A stretch of 64,000 nucleotides of DNA from Pseudanabaena mucicola FACHB-723 (GTDB lineage: Bacteria; Cyanobacteriota; Cyanobacteriia; Pseudanabaenales; Pseudanabaenaceae). The translations under genes were made by a program, and so were the position numbers. Below the pieces are notes generated by a model. It was not told where the DNA came from and ran no database searches. It saw only the letters and a list, made by a program, of their open reading frames with translations. The stretch spans positions 1-64,000 of the forward strand of contig NZ_JACJQB010000009.1 of NCBI RefSeq assembly GCF_014696385.1. Reading direction: 5' to 3'. This document shows, piece by piece, positions 34,879-44,180 of this stretch. Positions within the stretch are counted from its first letter, which is position 1. Each line of letters begins with the position of its first letter.

Positions 34879-36459
34879 TTATTTACCGCCGAGGGCAATG
34901 AGGGCAAAGAAACTACCGCTATTCCAGAGGCAGTGTAGCAACATCGATGACAGTAAATTTTTGGAGCGCCAATAGATAAATCCCATCACCATGCCCAAGA
35001 CACTCAGGGGAATAATATCGGCAACATTGAGGTGGGCAAGGGCAAAGCCAAAACCACTAACGGCAATCGCCGCCCAAACTGGCAAAACCTTGGTTAAAGA
35101 GGGCAATAAAAATCCCCGAAATAGATATTCCTCAAAAAATGGTGCGGCGATCGCAAGGGTTGTCCAGAGCAAAAACTTAGGCAGAATATTTTGGCTATCG
35201 GTCAAAATCGGTAATAGGGGGTTGCCGCCACCTTGTCCTTGTAAGAATTTTTGACTGATCACAGAAACAATCAAAACTAGGGGAACTGCGGCAAAATAAC
35301 CACCGATGCCCCATGCTAACCACTGTGGCGAAGTAAACTTGCAGCGAAACCAACCTTCGGGTAAGGGGCGATAGGCAGCGAGACTAGTCTGCAAAATTGG
35401 CAACATTGATGCAACTGACAACACATAGGGCAGCAGCACTAATAGGGCTTGGATCGTAAAATTTTCACTGGCTAGCGATGGCAATCCCAATAGCTCAAAA
35501 ATCAACGGCAAAATTAATTGCGTCATCAAGCAAAATGCAGTGAACCATAACACCATTACTTCCCATGTGATATCGAGTCCCCAAGGTACTTGCCAAGTAA
35601 TTTGTGATTGATTCTTTTGTAGATCTCCTTGCTCCTGTGAATTATTGTGAAATGGCGAAGACTTACGAAAGAAAATCCATTGAACTAGTAATCCTAACCA
35701 AACCAAAATACCGACACCGCCGCCAATTAGGGGAATTGAATTGACAATTACTAAACGGTTAATGGCAGCATTGACTTCTATTTGAGCCTGTTGTGCTAAT
35801 TCAGGAAGTTTCTCGGTTCTTTGTTGGACTTGGTAAAGGCGAGTCAAAGCAGTTTTCCGATACCAACCATCAAGGGTTCGTCGAATTTGAGTTTCGGCAT
35901 TGGGAAATAGGATCGATGGCTCTGACCATAATCCCTTGAGGATTTGAGCAGTCAGTCCATAGGTGGTCATAGATTTACCTTCTAAATCTTCCACACTTGA
36001 CCATGTTGCGATCGCAGTTTGAATGTCCCCCGTTTGTACCTGCAACAAACCTGCGCGAATACTAATTTCACTGATGCTGCTTTGTTTCTTTTGTCTTAGT
36101 TTCGATAGAACTTGGGGATTATTAGTTTCTGCATCAACGGGATCAAAACGTGAGAGCGCAGTCCTACTCGCATTGAGAACTTGTTGATAACTATCTAGGG
36201 ATTGTTGATACAGCTCTTGAGGGTTCCTATCGCCCAATAAAACTTGAAAGATATCATCGGCAGCATGGTCTGGAGATGTTTTCTGGGTAGCTTGTAAAAT
36301 CAGATCGGTTTGCAACAGGTCTAATTTCGTTTGTTCCTGCGGATTATTCCAGCTTGCCTGTAGGGTTAAAACAATAAATAAAACAGATAACAAACTAAGA
36401 ATACTTAATAGTAATGACTTAGTATTTGCGGATTTCTTATTCAACGACTCGGAATCCAT
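34879..36459 (-). CDS. CPBP-family intramembrane protease
   Basis: The 526-residue protein has an N-terminal membrane segment, a helical, largely soluble region of about 200 residues, and a C-terminal polytopic domain. This domain carries the CPBP/CAAX protease motifs: EEYLFRGFLLP (Glu-Glu and Arg) and ALAHLNVADIIPLSVLGMVMG (His). Members cleave prenylated or other membrane proteins, or act in bacteriocin self-immunity; cyanobacterial targets are not known. The large N-terminal region between two membrane parts is specific to cyanobacterial members and may sense or bind a partner. Start ATG 36459. Confidence 0.85.
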   Translation of the reverse strand: MDSESLNKKSANTKSLLLSILSLLSVLFIVLTLQASWNNPQEQTKLDLLQTDLILQATQKTSPDHAADDIFQVLLGDRNPQELYQQSLDSYQQVLNASRTALSRFDPVDAETNNPQVLSKLRQKKQSSISEISIRAGLLQVQTGDIQTAIATWSSVEDLEGKSMTTYGLTAQILKGLWSEPSILFPNAETQIRRTLDGWYRKTALTRLYQVQQRTEKLPELAQQAQIEVNAAINRLVIVNSIPLIGGGVGILVWLGLLVQWIFFRKSSPFHNNSQEQGDLQKNQSQITWQVPWGLDITWEVMVLWFTAFCLMTQLILPLIFELLGLPSLASENFTIQALLVLLPYVLSVASMLPILQTSLAAYRPLPEGWFRCKFTSPQWLAWGIGGYFAAVPLVLIVSVISQKFLQGQGGGNPLLPILTDSQNILPKFLLWTTLAIAAPFFEEYLFRGFLLPSLTKVLPVWAAIAVSGFGFALAHLNVADIIPLSVLGMVMGFIYWRSKNLLSSMLLHCLWNSGSFFALIALGGK

Positions 36460-36506
36460 TCTTTTGATTTCAGACGATAGGACAGGTCAAGGCAGGGCTG
36501 ATCCTA

Positions 36507-36827
36507 TCATTTGGAGTCTATCAATCGCAAACCGATAATGCCGACGACAATGAGACCGATGCAGATAAAGCGCGGTAAATCCCGTGATTCACCGAGAAAT
36601 ACTGCTCCCACAGTCACCGTTGCAACCACACCGATGCCAGTCCAGACTGTGTAGGCGATACCGACGGGCAGGGTTTTGACAGATTGTGCTAGCAACAAAA
36701 AGCTGAGGACAAGGGCGACGATGGTGACGATGCTGGGTAGTGGTCGAGTAAAACCATCGGTATATTTGAGACTGCTTGTCCATACAGCTTCCAATAGTCC
36801 TGCAATAATTAAAATAATCCAATCCAT
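36507..36827 (-). CDS. SMR-family exporter, guanidinium (Gdx/SugE) subtype
   Basis: The product of 106 residues has four membrane segments. Its features are those of the Gdx/SugE branch of small multidrug resistance transporters: the critical glutamate in AGLLEAVWTSSLKYTDGFTR, VGIAYTVWTGIGVVATV, and FLGESRDLPRF. Gdx proteins exchange guanidinium ions for protons; the more general quaternary-ammonium role of EmrE is less likely. The start at ATG 36827 (MDWIILI) matches the family; a longer frame to 36848 does not. A strong hairpin lies in the leader (36872-36912). Confidence 0.85.
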   Translation of the reverse strand: MDWIILIIAGLLEAVWTSSLKYTDGFTRPLPSIVTIVALVLSFLLLAQSVKTLPVGIAYTVWTGIGVVATVTVGAVFLGESRDLPRFICIGLIVVGIIGLRLIDSK

Positions 36828-36871
36828 AATTGTCTTCTTTCCATTCATGAATTGTTATTGAATAAGTAACT

Positions 36872-36912
36872 CATAGCTAGTGCCGCCCACGTAGCGGACT
36901 GCACTAGCTATG
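36872..36912 (-). promoter_or_regulatory. 12-bp stem hairpin in the leader of the exporter gene
   Basis: catagctagtgc (36872-36883) pairs exactly with gcactagctatg (36901-36912) around a 17-base loop that itself can pair (ccgc/gcgg). It lies 45 bases upstream of the Gdx-type gene and just after the end of egtB. It could be the egtB 3' hairpin or a regulatory leader. It does not show the ACGR loops of guanidine-II riboswitches. Confidence 0.45.
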
Positions 36913-36936
36913 GTTTTGGGTTTTAAATATACTGGA

Positions 36937-38268
36937 CTAATAATCATTTGCAGCAATTCTAAAGCCTGCATGTTGATAGAAATTGGGACGAAACCAGTTG
37001 CGGTAATACTTGCCAGCTTCCGTGCCACAGGTAATCCATGAGCCACCTGCCATCATTTGATGTTTCGTATCAAAATATGGTGCGGAGTAATTTTCGTACA
37101 GATAATGCGGCTGATATCCTGTGAGGGGTGTTAAATGATCGCTGAGCCATTCCCAAACATTGCCGCGCAAATCTGATAAGCCTGTATCCATTGTATCGCT
37201 TTGATCAGGGATATTGCGATCGCAATATCCCACAGAGCTAGGCGAGGCAAATCGTAAATTGAGATTATGATGCTCTATCCGATCGGCTGCGCCATAGGAG
37301 GCAAGATGCCATTCTGCCTCACTGAGTAGGCGAATGTGTTCGCCTTTCCATCGACAATAGGCGACCGCTTCGTAATGATTTACTTCCACAGGAAAATCAA
37401 AGGGCATCGCCATTTCATCAAACATGGCGCGATATTTGTAACTGCCATTATCTTGAGGAATCCAGAATTTAGGATGCTGGATATTGTGTTCTACTCGCCA
37501 AGCCAATGCGCTCTCATGCCAATATTGCCGATTTGCATAGCCGTCATCTTTGACAAAATCGAGAAATTCGGCATTGGTAATCAAATACTTGCTAGCCCAA
37601 AAACTCTCTATCTGTACACTGCGATCGCCATATTCAATATCCCAACCATAGGTATGTGAATCCTGCGGTTTCCCTAATTGCACGAGTCCGCCCTGAATTG
37701 CTACCATCGCATTGGGTTTGGTATAGCCATTGGCGGGGGCATATTCCCAACCTGTAGGACGTTGCAGTTTATCTACGGGTAACTGGCGAATTAGCATTGA
37801 CGAGGTTTCAATATGAATGTATTGATGCTCAATTGCCATCATTAGCGCCCAGAGCGGATCAGACTGTGTAATGGGCAGTTGGATATTGACGCGCTCAATT
37901 AGGTCAGTAACGCATTGGTAAACCTGTTGCCGATATTGCCATACGGCGGCGACTTCTGCTTGACGGAGATTGTCAAAAATACCCGCGATCTCATCGGGCT
38001 TTTCAGGATCGACTCCAATTTCAAAGAGTGCTTCACAATGTGAGTTAAGTCGCTGTTGTAAGAGACCAACTCTCACTAATTTGTTGATGTAAAAGACCGC
38101 CGAATGTCCTAAATAGAAGATCAGTAAGTTACGAAGAGGATCGGGGTTGGTATAAAAGGTTTCGGGATTAACCAAACTTTTCATTAAGCTATCTTCAATT
38201 TGCCAAGCATTTTGGAAATAGGCAAGAATTTCTTGACGATCGCAGTGGTGGAGATTTGGTGGCCGCAT
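36937..38268 (-). CDS. egtB: OvoA-like sulfoxide synthase, probable EgtB
   Basis: This iron enzyme couples a thiol to a trimethylated histidine in ergothioneine synthesis. The roughly 443-residue protein has an N-terminal DinB-like domain with the three iron ligands (His55 in FYLGHS, His148 and His152 in EHQYIHIE). A C-terminal FGE-sulfatase domain contains DLRGNVWEW and GGSWITCGTEAG. The N-terminal sequence (NPDPLRNLLIFYLGHSAVFYIN) resembles OvoA/5-histidylcysteine sulfoxide synthases rather than actinobacterial EgtB, but the OvoA methyltransferase domain is missing. The preceding gene is egtD, so the product is probably ergothioneine. Recruitment of an OvoA-like enzyme for this pathway in cyanobacteria has been described. 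Starts at ATG 38268 or GTG 38283 are both possible. Confidence 0.88.
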   Translation of the reverse strand: MRPPNLHHCDRQEILAYFQNAWQIEDSLMKSLVNPETFYTNPDPLRNLLIFYLGHSAVFYINKLVRVGLLQQRLNSHCEALFEIGVDPEKPDEIAGIFDNLRQAEVAAVWQYRQQVYQCVTDLIERVNIQLPITQSDPLWALMMAIEHQYIHIETSSMLIRQLPVDKLQRPTGWEYAPANGYTKPNAMVAIQGGLVQLGKPQDSHTYGWDIEYGDRSVQIESFWASKYLITNAEFLDFVKDDGYANRQYWHESALAWRVEHNIQHPKFWIPQDNGSYKYRAMFDEMAMPFDFPVEVNHYEAVAYCRWKGEHIRLLSEAEWHLASYGAADRIEHHNLNLRFASPSSVGYCDRNIPDQSDTMDTGLSDLRGNVWEWLSDHLTPLTGYQPHYLYENYSAPYFDTKHQMMAGGSWITCGTEAGKYYRNWFRPNFYQHAGFRIAANDY

Positions 38269-38292
38269 AGAACTAAATAGCACTAATTTGAG

Positions 38293-39312
38293 TTAATCGT
38301 GGGGAACTTGACAAAGCACTAGACCAAATCGCTTTTGGGGATCTGTCCAAATTTTGATGGTTTCTAAACCTTGCGATCGCAGTTGTACTTGAATTGCCTC
38401 TAAATCAAACTTGCGAGAAATCTCGGTGAGGATGCTTTCTCCTTCAGCAAACTGGACTTGCAAATCGAGGATTTCTAGTGATACCTGCTGTGGGGATTGT
38501 GAATGTAAGTACATTTCAATTTGATGATCGACTTCGTTGTAGATTGCTTGATGCTTAAATAAGTCAAGATTGAAGTTACCTTGAAAGCGCCAATTTAAAT
38601 GGGCAAGCATATTCAAATTAAACGCAGCCGTTACGCCATGACTGTCATTGTAGGCAGCCTCAAGAATTGATTTGGGCTTTTGTAAATCAATTCCCAATAG
38701 GAAGTAATCACCCTTAGTTAAGGCATGGGCAACCTTGCTTAAAAAATCATCCGATTCCGCTTGATTGAAGTTACCGATCGAGCTACCTAAAAAGAAGATC
38801 ATTCGCGATCGCAAATGGTTTTTGCCTAAATATAACAATGCTTCTTCGTATGTGCCGATCAGTCCTTGCAACGTGAGAGTGGGATATTTTTGTTGTAACT
38901 GTAAAACTGTAGTTTTGAGAATGCCGCCACTGACATCAATGGGAATGTAACTAAAGGCATCAGGGATCGGATTAGTTAAGGAATCGGCAACTTTTTGATA
39001 GGCATTTAATAGGTAATTGGTTTTTGTGGAGCTACCACTACCTAATTCCACTAATTCACAACAGCCTGTAATTGTTGCTATTTCATCGGCATATTCCTTG
39101 AGAATCCATGCCTCGGTGCGCGTGGGATAATATTCGGGCAAATCACAAATCTGCTCAAACAAATCAGAACCGCGATCATCATAAAAATACTTAGATGGTA
39201 AACTCTTCGCTGTTTGAGTCAAACCTTTAATCACATCATCGCCATCTTTACTAACTGCCTGTGCGATCGCGGAATTATGTTGATGGAGAATTTGTAAATG
39301 CTTGACAGTCAT
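38293..39312 (-). CDS. egtD: Histidine N-alpha-methyltransferase EgtD
   Basis: EgtD uses S-adenosylmethionine to trimethylate histidine to hercynine, the first step of ergothioneine synthesis. The 339-residue protein has the family blocks LPSKYFYDDRGSDLFEQIC, LPEYYPTRTEAWIL, the SAM-binding segment CELVELGSGSSTKTNYLL, FFLGSSIGNFN, LLGIDLQKP and YNDSHGVTAAFNLNML, and matches the usual length of 320-330. The next gene begins 10-25 bases downstream (egtB), so both steps form one operon. Cysteine-sulfur lyase genes are not adjacent. Confidence 0.94.
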   Translation of the reverse strand: MTVKHLQILHQHNSAIAQAVSKDGDDVIKGLTQTAKSLPSKYFYDDRGSDLFEQICDLPEYYPTRTEAWILKEYADEIATITGCCELVELGSGSSTKTNYLLNAYQKVADSLTNPIPDAFSYIPIDVSGGILKTTVLQLQQKYPTLTLQGLIGTYEEALLYLGKNHLRSRMIFFLGSSIGNFNQAESDDFLSKVAHALTKGDYFLLGIDLQKPKSILEAAYNDSHGVTAAFNLNMLAHLNWRFQGNFNLDLFKHQAIYNEVDHQIEMYLHSQSPQQVSLEILDLQVQFAEGESILTEISRKFDLEAIQVQLRSQGLETIKIWTDPQKRFGLVLCQVPHD

Positions 39313-39348
39313 GCTCAGATTTGGGTTTTGGTTTGTGCTTACAGGATA

Positions 39349-39386
39349 TCAACTAGGGGCAATTTATGAATTGTCCCTACGGTTGA
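39349..39386. repeat. Palindrome of the GGGGCAATT-type
   Basis: tcaactaggggcaatt and aattgtccctacggttga form an imperfect stem around tatg. A related palindrome (gaggcaattcatgaattgcctc) occurs at 54503-54540, so this is a second dispersed palindrome type in the window. Confidence 0.55.
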
Positions 39387-39400
39387 TTCTCACTTTGATT

Positions 39401-39874
39401 CTAAGGTTCGGGAGGATTGAGTCTTGCCATCACCCATGTTACATAAGTACCGACAGGACTCCATAGCAAATAGGGCATTAATAGCCATCCTGCCAAGCTA
39501 GAAATGCTCCATATTTGGATTGTCAATATCAAACCCAATCCAAAACCGATTGCGCCAGTGATTGCCCCTGCCCTGACATTGCGTAAACGAGTCATCACTG
39601 GTGTATAGGCAAGAACTGCGATCTCGACAATTGCATAGCTAGCCATCAATAGCCAAGTATTGACAGTGGCAGGCTGAGCTTGCCAAACAAAGCTTGCCGA
39701 AGTAATCCCACAGATAAAAATCGCAATCCAAATAAAGGGAATAGCACGTTCAAAGGTGAGCCATCGGGGACGACGCAGGCGCATAAACCATTTGTAATCC
39801 GCAGGATAAAGTTGGTTGAGGGCAAAACCAATGACAAAGGTAACTACTGCGATCGCAATCCAAGTGATGATCAT
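39401..39874 (-). CDS. tspO: TspO/MBR-family membrane protein
   Basis: The 157-residue protein has five predicted membrane helices and the TspO pattern: LRRPRWLTFERAIPFIWI near the N-terminus and LLMPYLLWSPVGTYVTW in helix 5. TspO proteins bind tetrapyrroles and take part in stress regulation and light-dependent signalling in bacteria. The start overlaps the stop of the DCC protein gene by four bases, so the two are translated together. The assignment is by pattern and length; it is somewhat diverged from the best-studied members. Confidence 0.8.
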   Translation of the reverse strand: MIITWIAIAVVTFVIGFALNQLYPADYKWFMRLRRPRWLTFERAIPFIWIAIFICGITSASFVWQAQPATVNTWLLMASYAIVEIAVLAYTPVMTRLRNVRAGAITGAIGFGLGLILTIQIWSISSLAGWLLMPYLLWSPVGTYVTWVMARLNPPEP

Positions 39875-40362
39875 GATGATTTTGGCTCGGTGACTGCACA
39901 GCGTTGATCACAGGCGCGTAATCTTTGCTCTCTTTCTGCGATCACTGTCTTGAGGTCGGCACGACCAGTCAGCAAGAGTCGATAGTCTGCCCAAACTCCA
40001 TAGAGTGAGTCGGCAATGCTCCCGACTAGTGGTAATTTGGTGATCGCATAGATCCAGCCAATGCCGAGGAGGTCATAGATGCGGCGAAATACCTCCACAT
40101 TTTGAATGATTTCGCCATCTGCTGTTACTGCGTGAATCCGCCCCATGGCTTCTGCAAAACTAATCCCCGCATTGTCGTCAGGGTTGTAATCATCGGCAGC
40201 AATATCAACAAATTTAATCAAATTGCGATCGCGATCCTTACGCTTTAAAAAATTAACTTCCCGCACACAGAGGGGACATGCGCCATCAAACAGCAGCTTG
40301 ATCTGCCAAGACTGACTGGGATTGGCGATGATATTGGGTGAACTGGTTTGCGGAGATAACAT
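39871..40362 (-). CDS. DCC-family thiol-disulfide-type protein (DUF393)
   Basis: The 163-residue protein has the hallmark LLFDGACPLCVREVNFLKRKDR (DxxCPxC) at residues 28-50, characteristic of the DCC (DUF393) family. These have a thioredoxin-like motif but their reaction is poorly known. The central IAADDYNPDDNAGISFAEAMGRIHAV and the conserved YAITKLPLVG segment complete the fold. It is translationally coupled to tspO downstream, suggesting a joint membrane or redox role; the function is inferred only from that. Confidence 0.82.
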   Translation of the reverse strand: MLSPQTSSPNIIANPSQSWQIKLLFDGACPLCVREVNFLKRKDRDRNLIKFVDIAADDYNPDDNAGISFAEAMGRIHAVTADGEIIQNVEVFRRIYDLLGIGWIYAITKLPLVGSIADSLYGVWADYRLLLTGRADLKTVIAEREQRLRACDQRCAVTEPKSS

Positions 40363-40399
40363 TATTGTTGAAGTGATTGTGTTATCTACCTATTTTGCC

Positions 40400-41260
40400 T
40401 CAAGTGCGAAGCGGGATGGAAATATGCATTCCTTCTCTCGCCATGACTGCGCCTGCAAACTTTTCCTTAGCCATTCGTCCAAATTCGTCAAGCTGATCAT
40501 CGCTATGCAATGGGTCATGGTGAAAAATGACTAAGGTTTTGACGTTGGCGGCCTCAGCGACTTTAATTGCCTCCTGCCATGTCGAATGCCCCCAACCAAT
40601 TTTCGGATTATTGGACGCATAGTATTCATCATCGGAGTACGTCGCATCCATGATCAACACATCAGCATCACGCGCTAGGTATAGCAGGTTTTCATCGAGG
40701 CGATCGCTATAGTGTTCTGTATCGGTGGCATATACCGCCACCCGATCCCCGCAACTCACCCGATATCCCGTGGCTTCTCCAGGATGATTGAGCGTACCTG
40801 CCTCGACGGTCACACCATTGCCAATCTCAATGACGCTGGGGACTTCGACATCAAAAAACTCTAAACAGGATGCCATGACCCCCAATGGTACGGGAAAATT
40901 TGGGTGGTGCATCTGTTCTTCTAAGCGCACCTGCATCGTCTGTCCCGTCGGCGCAACCTTGCCATAGATTTTGAACATATTGCCCTTGACAAAGGCAGGG
41001 GTAAAAAATGGGAAGCCCTGTACATGATCCCAATGGCTATGGGTGAAAAAAATACTGGCTTCGATGGGCATGTGATTGAGCAAGTGCTGACCCAAAACCC
41101 TAATGCCTGTACCGCCATCAAAAATAATGCGCTGACCTTGGCAACGCATTTCCACACAGGGGGTATTGCCACCGTATCGGACTGTGTCTGCACCGGGAGT
41201 AGCGATGCTGCCACGGACACCCCAAAAATGGATCGAGAACTCGCTGTCAGAAATGGACAT
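40400..41260 (-). CDS. Metallo-beta-lactamase-fold hydrolase
   Basis: The 286-residue protein has the MBL metal motifs: FWGVRGSIATPG near the start, IIFDGGTGIRVLG, THSHWDHVQGFPFF (HxHxDH), the ligand loop LIMDATYSDDE, GWGHSTWQEA and VIFHHDPLHSD. These resemble the group of cyclic-phosphodiesterase or RNase Z-related MBL proteins that open with GVRGS. The substrate is not known. It has its own start (ATG 41260) and no close operon partner; the DCC gene begins 38 bases further on and could be co-transcribed. Confidence 0.8.
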   Translation of the reverse strand: MSISDSEFSIHFWGVRGSIATPGADTVRYGGNTPCVEMRCQGQRIIFDGGTGIRVLGQHLLNHMPIEASIFFTHSHWDHVQGFPFFTPAFVKGNMFKIYGKVAPTGQTMQVRLEEQMHHPNFPVPLGVMASCLEFFDVEVPSVIEIGNGVTVEAGTLNHPGEATGYRVSCGDRVAVYATDTEHYSDRLDENLLYLARDADVLIMDATYSDDEYYASNNPKIGWGHSTWQEAIKVAEAANVKTLVIFHHDPLHSDDQLDEFGRMAKEKFAGAVMAREGMHISIPLRT

Positions 41261-41520
41261 TAGCTAACTCATGGTCAGAGAATTTTGAACTATCGGAGCC
41301 GAGTCTATAAAGTCTAGAAAATATTAGTCAATCTCTATCCTTTAACTGTTGAATTCTGTAAGCTTTGTATCTCAACTTTGGTTTTAATTTTAGCAGTAGT
41401 GCCAATGCAGTAAGCTAATTTAGTAAATACCAAGTTGTCAAAACACTGTATCAGAACTTTATCAAACTAGCTGAGCGAAGGTAATTTAATCTCGATCAGT
41501 TCAGCAATTAGGCGTATTTA

Positions 41521-41700
41521 AAAGTTTTTAGTGACACGGCAAAGCTGTGCTACTAAATGACTGCGTAGCTAGGTGCAATTAAATATAAAACCCTAAAACC
41601 TGTGGCGCACGCGCAGCGTGCGCCACAGGTTTTAGATTTGGGTTTTAATTATGCCTAGCTATTTATCACTAAATGACTATGTTTAGGGGCTATATTTTAG
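41521..41700. repeat. Nested inverted-repeat element (possible MITE)
   Basis: A perfect 19-bp hairpin (taaaacctgtggcgcacgc, loop gca) spans 41594-41634. Outside it the similarity of the arms continues: agctaggtgcaattaaa on the left (about 41568-41584) matches, inverted, tttaattatgcctagct on the right (about 41644-41660), and further out both arms contain actaaatgact. The arms thus extend some 55-65 bases with mismatches. A smaller hairpin (tagtgacacggc/gctgtgctacta) lies at the left edge. The element fills much of the 464-base gap 41261-41724, which otherwise shows no gene. Confidence 0.6.
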
Positions 41701-41724
41701 ATCATCAACGTTGGATACAAGCTT

Positions 41725-44091
41725 GTGACCGTGACTCGATCAGTAATAAAATCAACACCCGCTACCCCGTCTCGATCGCTGGCTCTGGCGATCGCAGGGA
41801 TGAAATGTGCAGGATGTGTGGCAACCGTAGAAAAGCGTTTGCTTGCCTGTGAGGGGGTAAAAGCCGCGAGTGTTAATTTGCTGACCGAGAAGGCAACCGT
41901 AGTCTATGGCGATGAACGCGAAGCACAGGATTTAGCAACTCAATTGATTGATGCGATCGCAAAAGCAGGTTTTGCAGCGGAATTTGTCGATAAAAGTAAG
42001 CAAAGCGCTCGCCGCTTAACAACCACAAATTCTACAACCGCAAATTCTGTTCAAAATTCAAAATTAAGCAGAGAAATAGCGATCCCTGCTGCCCTAGTGA
42101 CCCTAGCGCTGGTTGGACATTTAGGCTTAATCGGTGTGGCGGATCTGCCCTTAATTGGCAATATGTACGCCCATTGGGTAGTCGCGACCGTTGCCCTCGC
42201 TTGGATTGGTCGCCCCATTTGGTGGGATGGGCTCAAATCACTTTGGTATCGCGCCCCCAACATGAACTCTCTCGTGGGCTTGGGGACGATTTCTGCCTAT
42301 TTAGCAAGTACGATCGCCTTATTTGTGCCGCAGTTAAATTGGCAATGTTTCTTTGAAGAGCCAGTGATGCTGTTAGGTTTTGTGCTGTTGGGGCAAGCTT
42401 TGTTAGAACGGGCTAAGGGCAAAGCATCGCAGGCAATTCGTGCTTTGATGGAGTTGCAACCAGCTAGCGCGAGGCTATTGGTCAATAGTGCTGATGGTGA
42501 GCTACAAGTACCCATCGCCGTAGAAGATTTACAGGTTGGCGATCGCATTGTTGTCTTGCCCGGTGAGAAGATTCCTGTTGATGGGGAAATTATTAGCGGT
42601 AGCTCTAGTATCGATGAGTCGATGCTCACGGGTGAGTCAATGCCTGTGGCAAAACAATTAGGTGCAAAGGTAACAGGGGCAACTTTAAATCTGACGGGAT
42701 CAATCACCGTCCAAGTTTTGCAAACTGGCTCAGAGACGACCTTGGCGCGAATCGTGGCATTAGTGGAGTCAGCCCAAGCGAGCAAAGCCCCCATTCAATA
42801 TCTCGCCGATCGTGTGGCGGGATATTTTGCTTACTCGGTGATGGCAATCTCAGGACTGACATTCCTAATTTGGTACGGGCTACTTGATGCCGAAATCGTA
42901 TTTAGCCTCAAACTTGCGATCGCAGTTTTAGTGGTAGCTTGTCCCTGTGCGCTCGGATTAGCCACACCGACAGCGATCATGGTGGGGACAGGTATAGGCG
43001 CAGAGAAAGGTATCCTGATCAAAGGTGGCGCAAGTCTCGAAAAGATCGATCAACTCTCCGCCGTAATTTTTGATAAAACAGGTACTTTAACCACAGGTAA
43101 ACCTGAAATTACCGATGTCGTTACCGATGATCTAATCGTGTTCGGACGCAAACTAATCGAACAAACCACCTTTAAAAGTTTGGTTGCAGAACGCGAAGTG
43201 CCAGCATCGGCTTTGCGAGCTTTGCAACTCGCCGCCAGTGCCGAAGTGGGCGCGAATCATATTCTTGGCGCAGCGACCATTGCCAAAGCCGCCGAATTAA
43301 ATCTGGAACTTTTGTCAACCCAATCTTCGCAAATCATTGCAGGCTGTGGTGTGGAAGCGACGCTGAGCAGTGGTGAGCAGCTTTTGGTGGGGAATGGTGA
43401 TTGGTTGAAGGATCGTCATATCGAGATTTCTAGCGAAATGCTCGAGAGATCCAAACAATTAGCAGAATTTGGTAAAACCCCCATCTTTATTGCGGCTAAT
43501 CGCCAACTGGTGGGCATGATTGCCATGCGCGATCGCATTAAACCCGAAGCTCCTGAAGTAGTTCGTCAACTGGAATCAATGGGGTTACAGGTGTGGATGC
43601 TCACGGGCGATCGTCAAGCAACTGCCATTGCGATCGCAAATCAGTTAGGAATTCACGCTGATCGGACAATTGCTGAGGTCAAGCCCGATGGTAAAGCGGC
43701 GGCGGTGATGGATTTGTTGGCAAAAGGTCATCGCGTCGCCATGGTGGGGGATGGGGTAAATGATGCCCCTGCCCTCGCCAGTGCCACGGTGGGCATTGCT
43801 CTCAGTTCTGGTACTGATGTGGCGATGGAAACCGCTGATATTGTCTTAATGCGCCATGACATCGGCGATGTTGTGCCTGCGATCCAACTCAGTCGCGCTA
43901 CCTTCAGTAAAATCCGCCAAAATTTATTTTGGGCTTTTGGCTACAATACCCTCGCAATTCCCGTCGCCGCAGGGATTCTCTATCCTAGTTTTGGCATCTC
44001 GCTCAATCCGACAATTGCAGGCTTAGCCATGGCATTTAGCTCTGTGAGTGTGGTGCTTAGCTCTTTGTCATTGCGAGCAACCAGAAGATGA
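41725..44091 (+). CDS. Copper-transporting P1B-type ATPase
   Basis: The 788-residue pump has one heavy-metal-binding domain ([15 protein letters not shown], CxxC), eight membrane segments with the CPC motif ([15 protein letters not shown]), the TGES loop (MLTGESMPV), the phosphorylation site DKTGTLTTG, and the hinge [11 protein letters not shown]. These define a Cu(I)-type P1B ATPase, like CtaA/PacS/CopA, exporting copper or delivering it to thylakoids. In the nucleotide domain, the usual SEHP motif reads ANHI (His kept, Pro replaced). Start is GTG 41725; the 464-base upstream region contains the nested inverted repeat. Which of the two cyanobacterial copper ATPases it is cannot be decided. 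Confidence 0.92.
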   Translation: MTVTRSVIKSTPATPSRSLALAIAGMKCAGCVATVEKRLLACEGVKAASVNLLTEKATVVYGDEREAQDLATQLIDAIAKAGFAAEFVDKSKQSARRLTTTNSTTANSVQNSKLSREIAIPAALVTLALVGHLGLIGVADLPLIGNMYAHWVVATVALAWIGRPIWWDGLKSLWYRAPNMNSLVGLGTISAYLASTIALFVPQLNWQCFFEEPVMLLGFVLLGQALLERAKGKASQAIRALMELQPASARLLVNSADGELQVPIAVEDLQVGDRIVVLPGEKIPVDGEIISGSSSIDESMLTGESMPVAKQLGAKVTGATLNLTGSITVQVLQTGSETTLARIVALVESAQASKAPIQYLADRVAGYFAYSVMAISGLTFLIWYGLLDAEIVFSLKLAIAVLVVACPCALGLATPTAIMVGTGIGAEKGILIKGGASLEKIDQLSAVIFDKTGTLTTGKPEITDVVTDDLIVFGRKLIEQTTFKSLVAEREVPASALRALQLAASAEVGANHILGAATIAKAAELNLELLSTQSSQIIAGCGVEATLSSGEQLLVGNGDWLKDRHIEISSEMLERSKQLAEFGKTPIFIAANRQLVGMIAMRDRIKPEAPEVVRQLESMGLQVWMLTGDRQATAIAIANQLGIHADRTIAEVKPDGKAAAVMDLLAKGHRVAMVGDGVNDAPALASATVGIALSSGTDVAMETADIVLMRHDIGDVVPAIQLSRATFSKIRQNLFWAFGYNTLAIPVAAGILYPSFGISLNPTIAGLAMAFSSVSVVLSSLSLRATRR

Positions 44092-44127
44092 GTGGCGGCG
44101 CTTTGCGCCGCCACTCATCTTCTGGTT
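44079..44127. repeat. 23-bp perfect palindrome overlapping the ATPase stop codon
   Basis: aaccagaagatgagtggcgg followed by cgc, loop ttt, then the exact complement. The left arm includes the last codons and the TGA stop of the copper ATPase gene. The right arm's cgccgccactcatcttctgg is repeated at about 46002-46021. Confidence 0.85.
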
Positions 44128-44134
44128 TGGGCAT

Positions 44135-44163
44135 AAAAAAAGCGAGCTTAGCTCGCTTTTTTT
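44135..44163 (-). terminator. Terminator of rplU-rpmA
   Basis: aaaaaaagcgagc pairs with gctcgcttttttt around tta, 18 bases downstream of the rpmA stop on the minus strand. It also works in the opposite sense. Confidence 0.85.
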
Positions 44164-44180
44164 ATTATTTTTGATTTAAT

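Noticed and set aside
36872-36912. Assignment of the leader hairpin as a known guanidine riboswitch
   Set aside because: Neither the ACGR double hairpins of guanidine-II nor the conserved segments of guanidine-I were seen; only the hairpin is supported.
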